Source of the DNA: Chryseobacterium capnotolerans
GTDB taxonomy: Bacteria > Bacteroidota > Bacteroidia > Flavobacteriales > Weeksellaceae
Assembly (NCBI RefSeq): GCF_021278965.1
Contig: NZ_CP065589.1
Coordinates: forward strand, 3,291,001-3,355,000
DNA length: 64,000 nucleotides
Direction: 5' to 3'
The notes beneath the pieces are model-generated. The model was not told where the DNA came from, did no database searches, and saw only the letters and a program-made list of their open reading frames with translations. Below are positions 18,732 to 28,854 of this stretch, in pieces (position 1 is the first letter of the stretch; every line of letters begins with the position of its first letter). Both the position numbers and the translations under genes were made by a program.

Positions 18732-18998
18732 TTAGATATATTGTTTCCCTAACATTCTGCCCATATCTCTATCTTTGTTTGATATATAGGCTATATTATA
18801 AATATCTCCAACACAACCTTCTGCATTTATACATCTGAACAATCGGTCATTTAATCTGATACAATATCGTTTGAAACTCATATCAGCGATTTTGTATTCA
18901 ATATCAAATTTTTTCAGAAATCACAATTATTAGTTTGTATATATCCCATTCCTACAACTTTTTTTAATATGCTACAGCCGAGATTAAAATCTATTTAG
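18732..18998 (-). pseudogene. Small hypothetical protein, frameshifted
   Basis: An ATG at 18881 opens a 49-residue frame MSFKRYCIRLNDRLFRCINA ending GRMLGKQYI at 18732. The sequence before it continues in the same frame (KKFDIEYKIAD) and, after one missing T near 18918, reads KKVVGMGYIQTNNCDF back to about 18998. This suggests a protein of about 85 residues. I recognise no family. The evidence is continuity of plausible protein sequence in neighbouring frames. Confidence 0.4.
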
Positions 18999-19001
18999 TA
19001 A

Positions 19002-19255
19002 TTATGTGAACTTGTGTTTATGAATTTGAGCTGTGAAGAATGCTCCAGCAGCTAATAGAAAGCAGATTGAAATAAGGAAGAAAATCAAGAATAAGAAGAA
19101 CTTATTGGGAATTTTCAGAGAATTCTTTCTTTTGAAGTGTTGAGGGTTTGTAAAGCCCGTCAAGCTTAAAAAAAGAAAACTACACTTAATAGCAGAGAAA
19201 CAATTATATATGGTCCCGTAAAATCCAAATTCTTTAGTTTATTTATTGATCTAAT
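19002..19255 (-). pseudogene. Small two-helix membrane protein, one-base shift
   Basis: The first frame reads LDFTGPYIIVSLLLSVVFFF and stops just after a T7 run (A7 at 19168-19174 on the plus strand). With eight T it continues LSLTGFTNPQHFKRKNS and KFFLFLIFFLISICFLLAAG, ending HKHKFT at 19002. The repaired protein has about 80 residues and two membrane segments. No ATG start is visible; a TTG near 19228 or an upstream start may be used. It lies directly downstream of the WG-repeat gene. Confidence 0.45.
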
Positions 19256-19274
19256 TTTTAAAACTTTCTAAAAT

Positions 19275-21832
19275 CTATCCCTTTTTCTTTCTAATCTCTA
19301 AACCAGCTGATGCTATTTTTTGAGCATATTGTTCTGCCAAAGTTTTATTCTTAAAATCTTTATCATTGGTATAGATATCATACAGATTCAGAAATGCTTC
19401 ATTATATTCCATATCTGCAGCTGCCTTGTAATGCTTAATTGCGAGGGGTATATTTATTTCCATTTCTATTCCTTTTTCTGCATAAACGCCTAATTGCCAA
19501 CTGGCATACCCCTCCTCATCATCAATGACTGCCTTTAACAAATAGGATAACGCTTTATCAGGATAATTAAAATGATTGTACAACCATCCCAGTTCCAGAT
19601 CTACAGATTTACCAGCTTTTTCAGCTTTTAAATAATATTTTAGTGCTAATTCATAATTTTCGTTTCCATCTGTATTAAAATAATAATAATTACCGAGATT
19701 AAGTGCTGCACTCATATTACCTGCTTTCAAAGCCTCTGTATACCAATAAAGCATTTGTTCCTGGTTTATAGACGTACCCATTCCGTCTGCATAGCAAAGA
19801 CCTACATTTAACATGGCAGTTTTAGATCCTAACTGAGCTGATTTCAAAAACAAGTGAAAAGATTGTTCTTCATTTTTATAATGAGGGTTTTCTCCTTTGG
19901 CATCTTCATAAATAATAGCCAATTCATTCATAGCATCAGCGTGCCCTAAATCTACAGCCTGTTGGAAATTATACACTGCCTCTGCCACGCAGTATTCATT
20001 ATCCATCTCAAGAAGTATCCAAGCTTTCTGATAAAATACTTCATCTGCCTTGAGGCCTTTATCTACATATGCCTGAAGTCTATTCTCTACTTCACGAGAG
20101 AAGTAATGATAACCAAGTTCTTTATTTGAATTAATATATCTTTGTAAATTCGTTTTTTCCGCTTCATGGATACCATTTGAATCAAAAGTATAAACCATGT
20201 CATCTTTTAAGCAATAAGCATCATCACCTTTCAAAATCAGATCATATTCTATGTGTACTTTTAATTCACCAAGAGCATGAATTATTCCCCATAAGCCATT
20301 GATCTGAACAGCAAGAAAAGCATTCTTTAAAGAAATAATATCATCATAAATAAAATCACTTATTTGCGTATTGAAATGATTAATGTTAAGATATAATCCA
20401 TATTTTCCCGATTTTTTAACTTTCAAAAAATCATCATGCAAATGTTCTTCTTCATTGGCAATTTTTGCACAAAAAATATGATCTCGTTTTTGTAAAACAA
20501 CAGGTAGTGTATCTATACTTTCATATTCAAAATCCAGGATCATATTTCCTTTAGAGTCCATTACCCCATACTTTTTAGCTTTTCGGATGATAAAAACATA
20601 ATATAAATTCTTAATTATTTTTTCGTAACCACTTAACAATAATTTCCCATGATCATCCAATAATAGATTTTGATCTGACTTTGTATTCTGGAAGACCTCA
20701 TAAATATACTGTTCGTTTGGGATAAGTATACTTTTAACAAAGCTAGTTTCAAATTCTCCTAAAAACCTAAATTGTTTTGTAAAAATGAGTTTCGTCTTTC
20801 TATCCTTTACAGTAATTATATAAGTTTCTTCATTGTTACCGGATTCTATACGTTCTTCATATTCAAAAGGCAGTACAACATTATTATGATTATCTATAAC
20901 TCCCCATTTATCATTTAATTTTGCTGTAAAACATTCACGATTGTAACCGATATTATTCATATCTTGGTACATAAAATCAATGATTACATCTCCCTCTTTA
21001 TTAATCTTTCCATATTTTCCTGCCCGTAATACAATTGCATAATCTCCCATAAAATCAAATGCATCATCAAATTGTGGTGGTATTACTTCTTTACCGTTTT
21101 TACTGACGTAACCATACTTTTTATCAAAAAAAACCACGGCCATATTCTCATCATCAAAATCGTAAAACTTTTCGTATTGAGGTGGAATAAGAATTTTTCC
21201 GGCTGCATCTTTTAATCCCCAAAGACTATGTTCTTCAAAAATTAGTGGTGCGGAAGGCTCAGGCTGATCAATAATATCCCAGCCATAGCCATAATTTGAA
21301 TAATTAAAAAATGATTTAAAATCATCAAACCATTCTCCGACCTCTTTTGAAAATAAAGAAAGTTCAAGTAAAAAAACGTTGTCGGTATTAATAGCATCAT
21401 TGATAACGGCATTATTATTTTTAATCTTCTGAAGCCACTCTTCTGCTTGTTTTTTATGGCTGGTATTATTCATGTTAAACACGTCCCAGGCATCTAAATT
21501 GAAATAAGGCTGATTAAGCTTTTCAAGATAATTAAAAAGATTTTCTTTCGCATTTTTAAAATGCTCAACATCATCAATTAATTCGTCCTGATGCCTTTCA
21601 ATGAAATTATAAAAACGCTTTAAATTTTCTATTCCTTGAGGAGCATTGTAAAACAATCCGGAATTATTTCCGGGCGTATGGGTATTATAATTATTACCAC
21701 CAATAATTCCTCCATCAATTAATAAGGGTTGTAAAAAAGTGGGATTTCATACCCCCATTCCATCATCATTACATCATCTTCAGAAGGTTCTCCCGGCTGG
21801 TTAACATTATATAAATAAACTCTATGTGACAT
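19275..21832 (-). CDS. WG-repeat and Sel1-repeat protein (one-base shift near the start)
   Basis: The open 793-residue frame (19275-21656) has several WG beta-propeller-like repeats at residues about 145-500 (SLWGLKDAAGKILIPPQYEK, DKKYGYVSKNGKEVIPPQFD, DKWGVIDNHNNVVLPFEYEE). Sel1/TPR-like repeats follow at about 560-780 (GHADAMNELAIIYEDAKG, SKTAMLNVGLCYADGMG). An ATG at 21832 opens MSHRVYLYNVNQPGEPSEDD in a frame that stops just after a T6 run (A6 at 21733-21738). Seven T join it through IDGGIIGGNNYNTHTPGN to the large frame, giving about 852 residues. There is no signal peptide, so it is probably cytoplasmic. WG proteins are often scaffolds; its partner is unknown. Confidence 0.78.
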
Positions 21833-21879
21833 TTTTAACGATTATTTTGTGAGTTGTTGGTTACTTCAATATCTCATTT

Positions 21880-22476
21880 TTATTTTACCTCTGAAGGTCC
21901 TAGAACTTTAGAAAGTTCAGAGTTTCTATAAATATACTCTACCGAAGTACTATCTCCATCAGGGTAATGAAATCCCGGAACTTCTATTCCATGTATTACA
22001 CCATTTTGTATATTTTTAAAATCAATTTGTTTTTCTGCAAGATCTCCACCTCTTGCAAAGGAATATTTATATTCAAGTTGCCCATTATTATTGATAAAAA
22101 TTGCATAATGGGTATCCCAATTATTTCCACCATCCCGTCCCTCAATGGAAAAGGGCATAATAGCATCATCCTGATGATCATCATTAAGATCACCAATAAG
22201 TATAGGCCGCTCTGAGTCAAAAACTGTGGCATAAGAATCCATATACAGTTCCTTGATAAATTGGTCTGTTTTTATATTTTTCTTAAAAGCATTCAAAACT
22301 GTTGCAGTATCAATGCTTATTTTTTTCACATCTACAACATAACTTTTTATAACAGTTGCATTAAGATGGATCGTATCGCTGCTCTTTTTATTCTCACCGG
22401 ATATTTTTTTCTCTGGTTTACAGCTTAAAACTATTATGACAAATAGTAATGAAAGATCTCTTATTTTTAAGCACAT
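21880..22476 (-). CDS. Lipoprotein of unknown function
   Basis: This 198-residue protein begins with a lipoprotein signal whose lipobox VLSC lies at about residue 19. The middle contains LIGDLNDDHQDDAIMPFSIE, an Asp-rich loop that resembles the calcium-binding loops of FG-GAP or dockerin-like domains, followed by HYAIFINNNGQLEYKYSF. This pattern is common in secreted Bacteroidota proteins that bind Ca2+. It lies 47 bases upstream of the WG-repeat gene on the same strand, so they may form an operon. The exact role is not known. Confidence 0.7.
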   Translation of the reverse strand: MCLKIRDLSLLFVIIVLSCKPEKKISGENKKSSDTIHLNATVIKSYVVDVKKISIDTATVLNAFKKNIKTDQFIKELYMDSYATVFDSERPILIGDLNDDHQDDAIMPFSIEGRDGGNNWDTHYAIFINNNGQLEYKYSFARGGDLAEKQIDFKNIQNGVIHGIEVPGFHYPDGDSTSVEYIYRNSELSKVLGPSEVK

Positions 22477-22924
22477 AATATGGGTGGGACGCTAAATAAT
22501 TGTATTTACTAAATATGTAACCAGCTTTACATCAGTTCTTCTATCTTACTTCTCGCTTTTAAACATATTGACCAGAACATCTATAAAATAGATATGCAAA
22601 TGACCAAGGCGAATTTGTGGAAAATCTATGTTGTAAAAATCCCTGATTTCTGTTAATTTAAAAGAGATAATAAACAAATGTTGGGATACTGTATTGAATT
22701 AACGTGAATAAGACTATTGTATGAACCAGGCCACAACCATCCAGAAAAAATCTGCTATATATAGTCCGAAGAGATAGCTTACAAAAACTTTAGGAACTTA
22801 ATAAGATGATATTGAACAAATGATGAATAAAATAATAACATTGCTTAATATGATAAGTTTCTGAAGTTACTTAAATTTTTGTCATTCTAAACAATTATAA
22901 ACTTAGATCTTGGTTAAATACTAT
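22477..22924. other. Intergenic region without recognised features
   Basis: This AT-rich 450-base interval lies between two minus-strand genes. I see no coding sequence, hairpin or repeat that can be supported. Confidence 0.5.
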
Positions 22925-23362
22925 CTAATAACGAGTTATAATACTATTACCTTTTTCAAAAAGAATTTTTTCCCCTTTCGGATTATACACTGATAAACTG
23001 TACTCTGACCAATATTTATCAATTGTCTTAACTACATACTTATATCCTTTATTTTTAAAATTAAAATAATAGCAATTGTCTATATAAGTTAATTCACCGT
23101 CAATTATAATCATTTCAGTTGGTGTAAAAGGAGCATCAATATCAATAGGAAAATCCGAGATAATACCTCCTGACTGATAGAGGTATTTGCCATTAGATTG
23201 TTTGTCTATTTTTATCCAACACTTGTAGGTTTGAAAATATATAGACTTAGGGATTTGTTGATTATAAGAATAATTTTTAAAATAAGTTTCGTCTTTTTTT
23301 GCATTAACAAAAGAAAATTGAATCAAAAATAATATTCCAAATAACATTTTTTTATACATCAA
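22925..23362 (-). CDS. Secreted hypothetical protein
   Basis: This 145-residue protein has a signal peptide (KKMLFGILFLIQFSFVNA). The mature part is rich in Tyr, Lys and Ile with alternating beta-strand pattern (YFQTYKCWIKIDKQSNGKYL, then YYFNFKNKGYKYVVKTIDKY). I recognise no family. The frame is intact and the gene stands alone between long AT-rich spacers. Confidence 0.6.
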   Translation of the reverse strand: MMYKKMLFGILFLIQFSFVNAKKDETYFKNYSYNQQIPKSIYFQTYKCWIKIDKQSNGKYLYQSGGIISDFPIDIDAPFTPTEMIIIDGELTYIDNCYYFNFKNKGYKYVVKTIDKYWSEYSLSVYNPKGEKILFEKGNSIITRY

Positions 23363-23510
23363 ATTAATATTTTAAATTATAGTTATGGATAAATACTCAC
23401 CTTATTGCTTAGACGTAATTTTTATTTTTAGAGATAAGGAATCAATATTATTTTATATGATTATATTTATCCGTTTTGTTAAAAAAAGTAGGTTTTGTAT
23501 ATTGAAATAA

Positions 23511-24125
23511 TCAATAATCAATACAATACCAGTTATTTCCATCACTTTGTATTGTAATTCTATCAGCAAAACCTTTTGTTCCTCCAACTGAATTTCCAAT
23601 TTTATAAACACTATTAGAAGAGCGAACTGTCCCATCATCATCTTTTGCGTAAATTACCGGAATACTTAAAGCGAGTCCATATTCATTAGTATCAGGATAC
23701 GCTCCACTATGACCATTCAATCCCCCATTTAAAGAGGTTATTTTATAGATGCGTCCTTTACAAGTGGATGGATCAGGAATTGTGAAAATTACATGACTGG
23801 CCGCATCTTGTGAAAGACCATTGAAAATAACTGAATAATCTCTATCTGTAAGAGTATAATTTTTATCTGTAACCACTACTGGCATAGATAATGATCCATT
23901 CAACTGTAATATACTATTGGGGGCAATTGTACCTATACCAAAGTTTCCGTTTGATGTAATCACAATATCATTGACCTGCTGTGATAAAGTTGGAACATCT
24001 GTTATGTTGTTATCTTTTCCAGCATCAATATGAAATGCTTCTTGAGGATTCTGTGTATTAATCCCGATCTGTGCATGCAATGAATAGAATATTAGCAAAG
24101 AAAATAAAAAAAGTGTTTTTTTCAT
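23511..24125 (-). CDS. Secreted 'GINT' surface protein, paralog of 44988-45605
   Basis: This 204-residue protein has a signal peptide (KKTLFLFSLLIFYSLHA) followed by QIGINTQNPQEAFHIDAGKD and GNFGIGTIAPNSILQLNGS, a pattern shared with tail-fibre-like and adhesin-like proteins of flavobacteria. The C-terminal half ends YADRITIQSDGNNWYCIDY-like (here FADRITIQSDGNNWYCIDY). It is close to identical in the mature part to the protein at 44988-45605 on the opposite strand, but the signal peptides differ completely. There is no sorting domain. It is most likely exported to the surface; the binding partner is not known. Confidence 0.75.
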   Translation of the reverse strand: MKKTLFLFSLLIFYSLHAQIGINTQNPQEAFHIDAGKDNNITDVPTLSQQVNDIVITSNGNFGIGTIAPNSILQLNGSLSMPVVVTDKNYTLTDRDYSVIFNGLSQDAASHVIFTIPDPSTCKGRIYKITSLNGGLNGHSGAYPDTNEYGLALSIPVIYAKDDDGTVRSSNSVYKIGNSVGGTKGFADRITIQSDGNNWYCIDY

Positions 24126-24489
24126 AATTTATATTTATAAGTAAAAAATATTAAAGTTTATTACAATATATTGATTAGTAGAAAATATTAACATATTATA
24201 GTTTTAAGCTAAAATTATTATACAATAATGCATTTGTAAATTGAAATTTCCTCGAAAAACATGAATAATGTTTTTAGAAATATTTAAGGCCTCTTCAATA
24301 GTTATCTCCCCTACATTTATATCTATGTTATCCAATATTTCATTCATCAATTCAAATTTATTGTCCGTATTTAATTATTATAAAGTCAAGACAGTGTGAA
24401 AACAGAACAAAGGACTCTTTTATTAAGCTGCTTTTTAATAGTAAAAATCCTTTTACTTAAAACTGTTTAATTTTTGTATTTCTACTGAT
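24126..24489. other. Intergenic region with a possible short gene remnant
   Basis: On the minus strand between about 24211 and 24351 an uninterrupted frame reads MNEILDNIDINVGEITIEEA and on to about 47 residues. It has no recognised homolog and could be a fragment. The rest is AT-rich without other features. Confidence 0.3.
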
Positions 24490-24657
24490 CTATTCCTTAG
24501 TATAAAAGATAATATCATAAGTGTTATGATCTATAATTATTAAACTTATATATCCATGTTCAAGACATATCTCTATGACACTCTCACCATGTTTTTGTTC
24601 TTTGAGAACCCCAAAAACCTAATTACATGAACACAACTCTTTTTTAAATGGATACAT
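24490..24657 (-). pseudogene. Short ORF remnant with an in-frame stop
   Basis: From ATG 24657 the frame reads MYPFKKELCSCN, then TAG, then VFGVLKEQKHGESVIEICLE and on to IIDHNTYDIIFYTKE with a stop at 24490. The sequence after the TAG looks like real protein. I do not recognise the family. It may be a small cargo gene of the surface locus. Confidence 0.3.
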
Positions 24658-24734
24658 TTTTAGGAAGTTTATAGGAGACCTAAGAAATTACCTATTTAAA
24701 ATTGTTCATATTCAAAAAAGTTACAGATTTATAA

Positions 24735-24801
24735 TATTTGTATCCTGCTTTCTGAAACTTTTTCCAATTAATAGTCCAATATGTATATTTTTAAAATCAT
24801 C
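24735..24801 (-). pseudogene. 5' relic of an HTH1 gene after the large surface gene
   Basis: Directly after the stop of the large repeat protein the minus strand reads DFKNIHIGLLIGKSF. This matches the first residues of the HTH1 proteins (NFKNIHLGSLIRQHV and NFKDIHIGSLIKTRV). The similarity ends after about 12 residues, so only the start of the gene remains. It places an HTH1 relic immediately downstream of a surface gene, as in the intact copies. Confidence 0.55.
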
Positions 24802-24803
24802 TA

Positions 24804-27800
24804 TTAGTAAGTTCTTATTGGTAGCGAAGGGTTTATCATGCTTGGAACATTATTGCAGTTAACGATAATAACCGTAATAGCCGTTCTTTTACTTTCGCAA
24901 TTATTAATAGTTTGACTTGCAAAGTACGTCTCTCCATTTAAAATTGTAGTATTAGATGGCAACTCAGCAGTTGATAAATTATTAGGATACCATTTTATAT
25001 TGTTTCCAGAGATAGAAATATCTCCTATTGTATTGGTCTCTTTTTTGCAAACGTTAGAGGTAGCGATAGGCGGATCTGTTTTTTTAATAATATTAACCTC
25101 ATCGGACACAGTGCAAGAAATAGCTGCACCATTGGTATAAGAAACCTCTACTTTGTAAGTACCATAACCAAAAAGACGGATATCTACTGAAGAAGCTGTA
25201 CTTATTGGGGTAGATGAGTCATAATTGCTGTCATTTAGTTTGTACCAACTATAAATTGTTGTACTATTTCCATAAAATGCAGATGTAGAAAGTGTATAAG
25301 TACTAGCATCTGTATTATCTATTACATGGCATTGCCAATCCGGACCTAACCCTTGAAAAACACCCGGATCGTAAGGATCATAGGTAATATTGTTATTATT
25401 TTGGTTGGCAATAGTACTTTGTGAGCCAAAATGCAGGGGTTGCCCCGAAGCATTGATATCTTTTAGGTTACCAAAATTAAAATTAGTATTGCCTCCGGTT
25501 ACATTAATGTTAGCTCTTGTACCTGAAGTACTACTTTGTACATAAGTTACTGTACACGGCGTGCCTCCCAATATCCAGCTTTCTGTTGTTTGGGTATTAG
25601 CCATTTGTAGTGTATAAGTTCTTCCAGTACTGAAAACCAGCTCTTTGAATTGGTTATCTCCATATACAGCGCCATCACCTTTAAACTCTACCTTGTTAAA
25701 ATAAACCTTTCCACTGTGATTTCCCCCTAAAGTTCCGCCTCCATTCGAAGTGGCATTCTCAAAAGTTACATTGTAAAACGTCTGTCCCTCGTAAGTTAGC
25801 AATCCATGAAAATAATTATCATTATTTGCTTTATCGAAAACGGTAAAATGAATATGGGAAGTCCCTGCATTTAGGGTAATATATGATGAATTGGTATTGA
25901 AAGTTGATGCATAATCCGTCATATAAACATTAGAACTACCCAGATTTAAGGTTTGTGGTTTTGTCCCGTTATTTGCATAATAATGCTTTGTCGTAAGACT
26001 ATAACCATTGGTATTAAACGTTCCCGTTTGATGCCAGATGGCATAGCTGGCAATAAAAGCATCAGTAAGACTGATGGAGTTTTCTTCCTCTAAAAAGATA
26101 TTCGAATTTCCCATAATAACACCATTGCTGGTAATGGTTTTAGCTTCGCCGGTATGGCGGTAGTAGATGTTAGTTATATTTACAACAGGCATCCCGCTCT
26201 GCCATACACTGGAACCGTAGATATTTAAAGTTTGTAACCCACTCTGGGTAAATGTAGGAGCTACTGAACTGCCCGAAAAGGTAATATTGTGGGTATAGGA
26301 TATATTATCTACCGTTACCTTTTTGCTACTTGCCGTAAAACCGGAGCCTCCATCAAAAAAGGTATTATCTCCCGGTCCGGGTACACAATAGCCTCCTGTA
26401 CCGCCAGTGGTTTGCGACCAGTGGGATTTATCGTTCCAGTTACCACTACCTCCAACCCAGTACAGGTTTTGCCCAGTATAGGGAGGAAACGTCCAACCCG
26501 TATTGTTGCCGTTATTTACCGAATTATTAGCCACAAAACTAGCTCCTCCAGATGAATTTAAATCTTTCATTATAGCACCCCGTACATCTATGGTAACGCC
26601 TGCCGCCGCTACTATATTGGCTTGGGTGTCCGAAGTTCCAGAACTGATGGTAGACCACCCTCCACATTGTGGTGTATTGGCAGAAAACAAAGAAGTAATG
26701 ATTTGTGTATTTCCTGCAGGAAAAGTATAAGTTCTTCCAGCACTGAAAACCAGCTCTTTGAATTGGTTATCTCCATATACAGCGCCATCACCTTTAAACT
26801 CTACCTTGTTAAAATAAACCTTTCCACTGTGATTTCCCCCTAAAGTTCCGCCTCCATTCGAAGTGGCATTCTCAAAAGTTACATTGTAAAACGTCTGTCC
26901 CTCGTAAGTTAGCAATCCATGAAAATAATTATCATTATTTGCTTTATCGAAAACGGTAAAATGAATATGGGAAGTCCCTGCATTTAGGGTAATATATGAT
27001 GAATTGGTATTGAAAGTTGATGCATAATCCGTCATATAAACATTAGAACTACCCAGATTTAAGGTTTGTGGTTTTGTCCCGTTATTTGCATAATAATGCT
27101 TTGTCGTAAGACTATAACCATTGGTATTAAACGTTCCCGTTTGATGCCAGATGGCATAGCTGGCAATAAAAGCATCAGTAAGACTGATGGAGTTTTCTTC
27201 CTCTAAAAAGATATTCGAATTTCCCATAATAACACCATTGCTGGTAATGGTTTTAGCTTCGCCGGTATGGCGGTAGTAGATGTTAGTTATATTTACAACA
27301 GGCATCACGCTCTGCCATACACTGGAACCGTAGATATTTAAAGTTTGTAACCCACTCTGGGTAAATGTAGGAGCTACTGAACTGCCCGAAAAGGTAATAT
27401 TGTGGGTATAGGATATATTATCTACCGTTACCTTTTTGCTACTTGCCGTAAAACCGGAGCCTCCATCAAAAAAGGTATTATCTCCCGGTCCGGGTACACA
27501 ATAGCCTCCTGTACCGCCAGTGGTTTGCGACCAGTGGGATTTATCGTTCCAGTTACCACTACCTCCAACCCAGTACAGGTTTTGCCCAGTATAGGGAGGA
27601 AACGTCCAACCCGTATTGTTGCCGTTATTTACCGAATTATTAGCCACAAAATTAGCTCCTCCAGATGAATTTAAATCTTTCATTATAGCACCCCGTACAT
27701 CTATGGTAACGCCTGCCGCCGCTACTATATTGGCTTGGGTGTCCGAAGTTCCAGAACTGATGGTAGACCACCCTCCACATTGTGGTGTATTGGCAGAAAA

Positions 27801-28775
27801 CAAAGAAGTAATGGTTTGTGTATTTCCTGCAGGAAAAGTATAAGTTCTTCCAGCACTGAAAACCAGCTCTTTGAATTGGTTATCTCCATATACAGCGCCA
27901 TCACCTTTAAACTCTACCTTGTTAAAATAAACCTTTCCACTGTGATTTCCCCCTAAAGTTCCGCCTCCATTCGAAGTGGCATTCTCAAAAGTTACATTGT
28001 AGAACGTCTGTCCCCCGTAAGTTAGCAATCCATGAAAATAATTATCATTATTTGCTTTATCGAAAACGGTAAAATGAATATGGGAAGTCCCTGCATTTAG
28101 GGTAATATATGATGAATTGGTATTGAAAGTTGATGCATAATCCGTCATATAAACATTAGAACTACCCAGATTTAAGGTTTGTGGTTTTGTCCCGTTATTT
28201 GCATAATAATGCTTTGTCGTAAGACTATAACCATTGGTATTAAACGTTCCCGTTTGATGCCAGATGGCATAGCTGGCAATAAAAGCATCAGTAAGACTGA
28301 TGGAGTTTTCTTCCTCTAAAAAGATATTCGAATTTCCCGTAATAACACCATTGCTGGTAATGGTTTTAGCTTCGCCGGTATGGCGGTAGTAGATGTTAGC
28401 TATATTTACAACAGGCATCCCGCTCTGCCATACACTGGAACCGTAGATATTTAAAGTTTGTAACCCACTCTGGGTAAATGTAGGAGCTACTGAACTGCCC
28501 GAAAAGGTAATATTGTGTACATTTCCTGTAACATCTAAAGTTACCGTCTTGCTGCTTGCTATAAAACCGGAGCCTCCATCAAAGAAGGTATTATCTCCCG
28601 GTCCGGGAACCACACTGGGATAGGTTGTTCCGCCCGATGTAGTGCGCCAGTGATTGATATCGCTCCAGGCTCCAGAGCCGCCAACCCAATAATAATTTGC
28701 TGCGAATACTTTAGTAAATGACAGTAGCAAGAATAAAAATATTGAGATTGTTTTTATTATTTTTTTTTGTAACAT
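24804..28775 (-). CDS. Giant secreted repeat protein with three 371-residue tandem repeats
   Basis: This 1,323-residue protein has a signal peptide (IIKTISIFLFLLLSFTKVFA) and three consecutive repeats that each start N-YWVGGSG-W-D--HW and contain VPGPGDNTFFDGGSGF, VAPTFTQSGLQTLNIYGSSV and GQTFYNVTFENATSNGGGTL. The motifs suggest parallel beta-helix adhesin modules. The C-terminal 200 residues are Ig-like/PKD-like (WYKLNDSNYDSSTP, YKVEVSYTNGAAISCTVSDE). No T9SS type A or B sorting domain follows; the protein ends abruptly with NPSLPIRTY, so the C-terminus may be truncated where the HTH1 relic begins. The frame is open throughout. It is probably a cell-surface adhesin. Confidence 0.82.
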   Translation of the reverse strand: MLQKKIIKTISIFLFLLLSFTKVFAANYYWVGGSGAWSDINHWRTTSGGTTYPSVVPGPGDNTFFDGGSGFIASSKTVTLDVTGNVHNITFSGSSVAPTFTQSGLQTLNIYGSSVWQSGMPVVNIANIYYRHTGEAKTITSNGVITGNSNIFLEEENSISLTDAFIASYAIWHQTGTFNTNGYSLTTKHYYANNGTKPQTLNLGSSNVYMTDYASTFNTNSSYITLNAGTSHIHFTVFDKANNDNYFHGLLTYGGQTFYNVTFENATSNGGGTLGGNHSGKVYFNKVEFKGDGAVYGDNQFKELVFSAGRTYTFPAGNTQTITSLFSANTPQCGGWSTISSGTSDTQANIVAAAGVTIDVRGAIMKDLNSSGGANFVANNSVNNGNNTGWTFPPYTGQNLYWVGGSGNWNDKSHWSQTTGGTGGYCVPGPGDNTFFDGGSGFTASSKKVTVDNISYTHNITFSGSSVAPTFTQSGLQTLNIYGSSVWQSVMPVVNITNIYYRHTGEAKTITSNGVIMGNSNIFLEEENSISLTDAFIASYAIWHQTGTFNTNGYSLTTKHYYANNGTKPQTLNLGSSNVYMTDYASTFNTNSSYITLNAGTSHIHFTVFDKANNDNYFHGLLTYEGQTFYNVTFENATSNGGGTLGGNHSGKVYFNKVEFKGDGAVYGDNQFKELVFSAGRTYTFPAGNTQIITSLFSANTPQCGGWSTISSGTSDTQANIVAAAGVTIDVRGAIMKDLNSSGGASFVANNSVNNGNNTGWTFPPYTGQNLYWVGGSGNWNDKSHWSQTTGGTGGYCVPGPGDNTFFDGGSGFTASSKKVTVDNISYTHNITFSGSSVAPTFTQSGLQTLNIYGSSVWQSGMPVVNITNIYYRHTGEAKTITSNGVIMGNSNIFLEEENSISLTDAFIASYAIWHQTGTFNTNGYSLTTKHYYANNGTKPQTLNLGSSNVYMTDYASTFNTNSSYITLNAGTSHIHFTVFDKANNDNYFHGLLTYEGQTFYNVTFENATSNGGGTLGGNHSGKVYFNKVEFKGDGAVYGDNQFKELVFSTGRTYTLQMANTQTTESWILGGTPCTVTYVQSSTSGTRANINVTGGNTNFNFGNLKDINASGQPLHFGSQSTIANQNNNNITYDPYDPGVFQGLGPDWQCHVIDNTDASTYTLSTSAFYGNSTTIYSWYKLNDSNYDSSTPISTASSVDIRLFGYGTYKVEVSYTNGAAISCTVSDEVNIIKKTDPPIATSNVCKKETNTIGDISISGNNIKWYPNNLSTAELPSNTTILNGETYFASQTINNCESKRTAITVIIVNCNNVPSMINPSLPIRTY
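25370..28700. repeat. Three tandem 1,113-bp repeats inside the giant surface gene
   Basis: Corresponding positions such as GTTACATTGT at 25765, 26878 and 27991 are spaced exactly 1,113 bases apart. The two right-hand intervals are almost identical at the nucleotide level over most of the unit, with a handful of substitutions, while the outer ends (first 100 residues of copy 1 and the end of copy 3) diverge. Such near-identity implies recent duplication or gene conversion. The copy number can change by unequal recombination and could be collapsed in an assembly. Confidence 0.92.
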
Positions 28776-28854
28776 AGTTATAATCTTGACAAATAAATCA
28801 ACTTATGGTAGGCAGATGATTATAGTTAAAACGAAAGAAATTGTTAATCGATTA

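Noticed and set aside
26289..27956. Repeated plus-strand ORFs of 73-88 residues at 1,113-bp spacing
   Set aside because: They are antisense shadows of the tandem repeats in the giant surface gene and have protein-like repetition only because the DNA is repeated.
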